64,000 nucleotides of DNA from positions 34,929,956 through 34,993,955 of the forward strand of contig CM049318.1 in the NCBI GenBank assembly GCA_026874595.1, read 5' to 3'. Both the position numbers and the translations under genes were made by a program. This DNA comes from Sipunculus nudus (Eukaryota; Annelida; Sipuncula; Golfingiida; Sipunculidae). The notes below the pieces were generated by a model. That model was not told where the DNA came from. It made no database searches and worked only from the letters and a program-made list of their open reading frames with translations. Within the stretch, counting starts at the first letter, position 1. Each line of letters begins with the position of its first letter. This document shows, piece by piece, positions 63,011 through 64,000 of the stretch.

Positions 63011-63607
63011 CTCTCTCAACTAAGACGCAAGTTTATACTCAACGCCAAAACAATTCTATAAATGGCATCACTGTATGAGAAAAAAAAACAAGATCAAATG
63101 ACATGCAACATTTCAGGTTAGTAATTGAATCACTCCCGAGATATGTACGATTTTCTAAAAAAAAAATAGATGTGTGTAACTTCCACTCAAGAATGGATGC
63201 CACGCAAGGGAGAAAAGTCAGAGGTTATCCCGATTCGGTAAGGGAACAGCTCACCCCCTTAAGGCCTCGGCTTCCAGATTTCTGTTTTTTATTCACTTTT
63301 TTAGTCCGTTTTCGTGCTAAATATCCAAAGTGGCCGCTTTTTTAAACTTGACCTTTGGAGAAATATTGGTCATTGGTGACAGCTACAGCCTATCCAAGCT
63401 AGAACTTGTGTGTATTTGGGGAGGGGGTGGGTAGGAAAACCGGGGCCTGGAGGGGGTAATGGGATCCAGGGTCGCAGTATCTACATACCGGGGTGTTCCA
63501 GTTGTCGGTACATATTTGTCGTGCGTGGAAGCAGCTGTTATAGACGGATTCAACGAAGTAGTGAGGTGCTCTGGCGTGACTGCAACTCACAACGTCGCCT
63601 TTGGCTT
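61820..63607 (-). CDS. Pancreatic-lipase-family enzyme, C-terminal exons only (lipase 2)
   Basis: Two coding exons, 63607-63489 and 61939-61820, on the minus strand; the gene continues past the right edge. The first begins in phase 1 after TATTTTACAG, as does exon 6 of lipase 1. It encodes VVSCSHARAPHYFVESVYNS, carrying the catalytic His and the conserved SxYNS region. The second encodes CSSCGGVCHTMGWGADVYGS and ends YYLEVNSNAPYCQH then stop. Both exons align with exons 6 and 7 of lipase 1 (CSHGRAHVYLRESINS; CTPCGGVCATMG), with the same intron position and phase, so the two are paralogues. Like lipase 1 it ends right after the lipase domain, so no PLAT domain. The nucleophile Ser and Asp exons are not in the window. 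The single intron holds a (TA)n tract. Confidence 0.85.
62948..63008. repeat. (TA)n microsatellite in lipase 2 intron
   Basis: Pure TA tract. Confidence 0.9.
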
Positions 63608-63687
63608 CTGTAAAATAAAGAATCTTCAAGGGTCACTCTTGAAGAATACAAATCGTTTTTTAAGATATAGCACAATTGGCAAAAACC

Positions 63688-63738
<51 letters not shown>

Positions 63739-64000
63739 TTAAAATCAATCTAAAGGTTATTTTAAATTCATTAAAGGTAATCTTTATTTTAAACTTGGTA
63801 CATTGTTCTCTACAATGGTATACATACTTCATTTACTTTTCATTCATTTTAACATGATTTTGTCATACTTAATAAATGAGTTTTGAGTGTTACAATTTAA
63901 ACCACCAAGTTAAAGTAAGCCACAACTCAGTTGACTAATATAATACTACATTACAATATCTAAACTTGTATTTTCTTCCCCCCCCCCCTCTTCTCTGTGT
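63608..64000. other. Presumed intron of lipase 2
   Basis: No exon visible up to the window end; a short (TA)n tract lies at 63691-63726 and a poly-C run at 63979-63988. The preceding lipase exon must lie further right. Confidence 0.5.

Overview
This window reads as nuclear DNA of an animal, most likely a bivalve mollusc. The genes are split into short exons with GT-AG introns, the sequence is AT-rich, and there are many long (TA)n, (CT)n and (TAA)n tracts. Much of the first 21 kb is interspersed repeat, including elements with internal tandem repeats that look like the Helentron-related elements known from bivalves. The bivalve assignment is inference; the eukaryotic gene structure is directly visible.

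Two gene families can be read. (1) A secreted pancreatic-lipase-family enzyme is encoded on the minus strand by seven exons between 29603 and 22272. Splicing gives an in-frame 327-codon protein with Ser/Asp/His triad residues, a very short lid and no PLAT domain. The last two exons of a second lipase lie on the minus strand at 63607-63489 and 61939-61820; the rest of that gene is beyond the right edge. (2) Four genes encode small stand-alone DEDDh 3'-5' exonuclease domains resembling the exonuclease domain of PML isoform I and its PML-like relatives: copy A on + (17498-18790), copies B (39181-35187), C (47260-45582) and D (53667-52021) on -. All four keep the five catalytic residues and spliced open frames. 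C and D lie in a 3.3-3.4 kb segmental duplication. One further possible exon of a secreted protein is at 842-625 on minus.

Layout: 0-3.8 kb, possible secreted-protein exon and microsatellites; 3.9-7.2 kb, a large repeat element with a second element nested in it; 7.2-11.2 kb, microsatellites and one small element; 11.3-17.2 kb, a nested pile of the same repeat family; 17.4-18.8 kb, exonuclease A; 19.2-21.6 kb, a near-identical second copy of the 2.4 kb element at 13.65-16.08 kb; 22.3-29.6 kb, lipase 1, with a 38-bp minisatellite and a TIR element in its introns; 31.0-32.0 kb, a solo LTR and tRNA-like SINE; 35.2-39.2 kb, exonuclease B with a solo LTR in intron 2; 40.0-43.4 kb, a 3.3 kb TIR element with an internal repeated word; 44.2-44.9 kb, a very long (TA)n tract and an inverted orphan duplicate; 45.0-48.3 and 51.2-54.6 kb, duplicated blocks with exonucleases C and D; 55.5-56.4 kb, another LTR; 59.7-60.2 kb, a decayed retroelement ORF; 61.6-64 kb, a short TIR element and lipase 2.

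The genes do not form a pathway. The notable biology is local expansion of a nucleic-acid-processing exonuclease family in repeat-rich DNA next to a digestive-type lipase pair. Nothing was computed; identities and boundaries were judged by eye.
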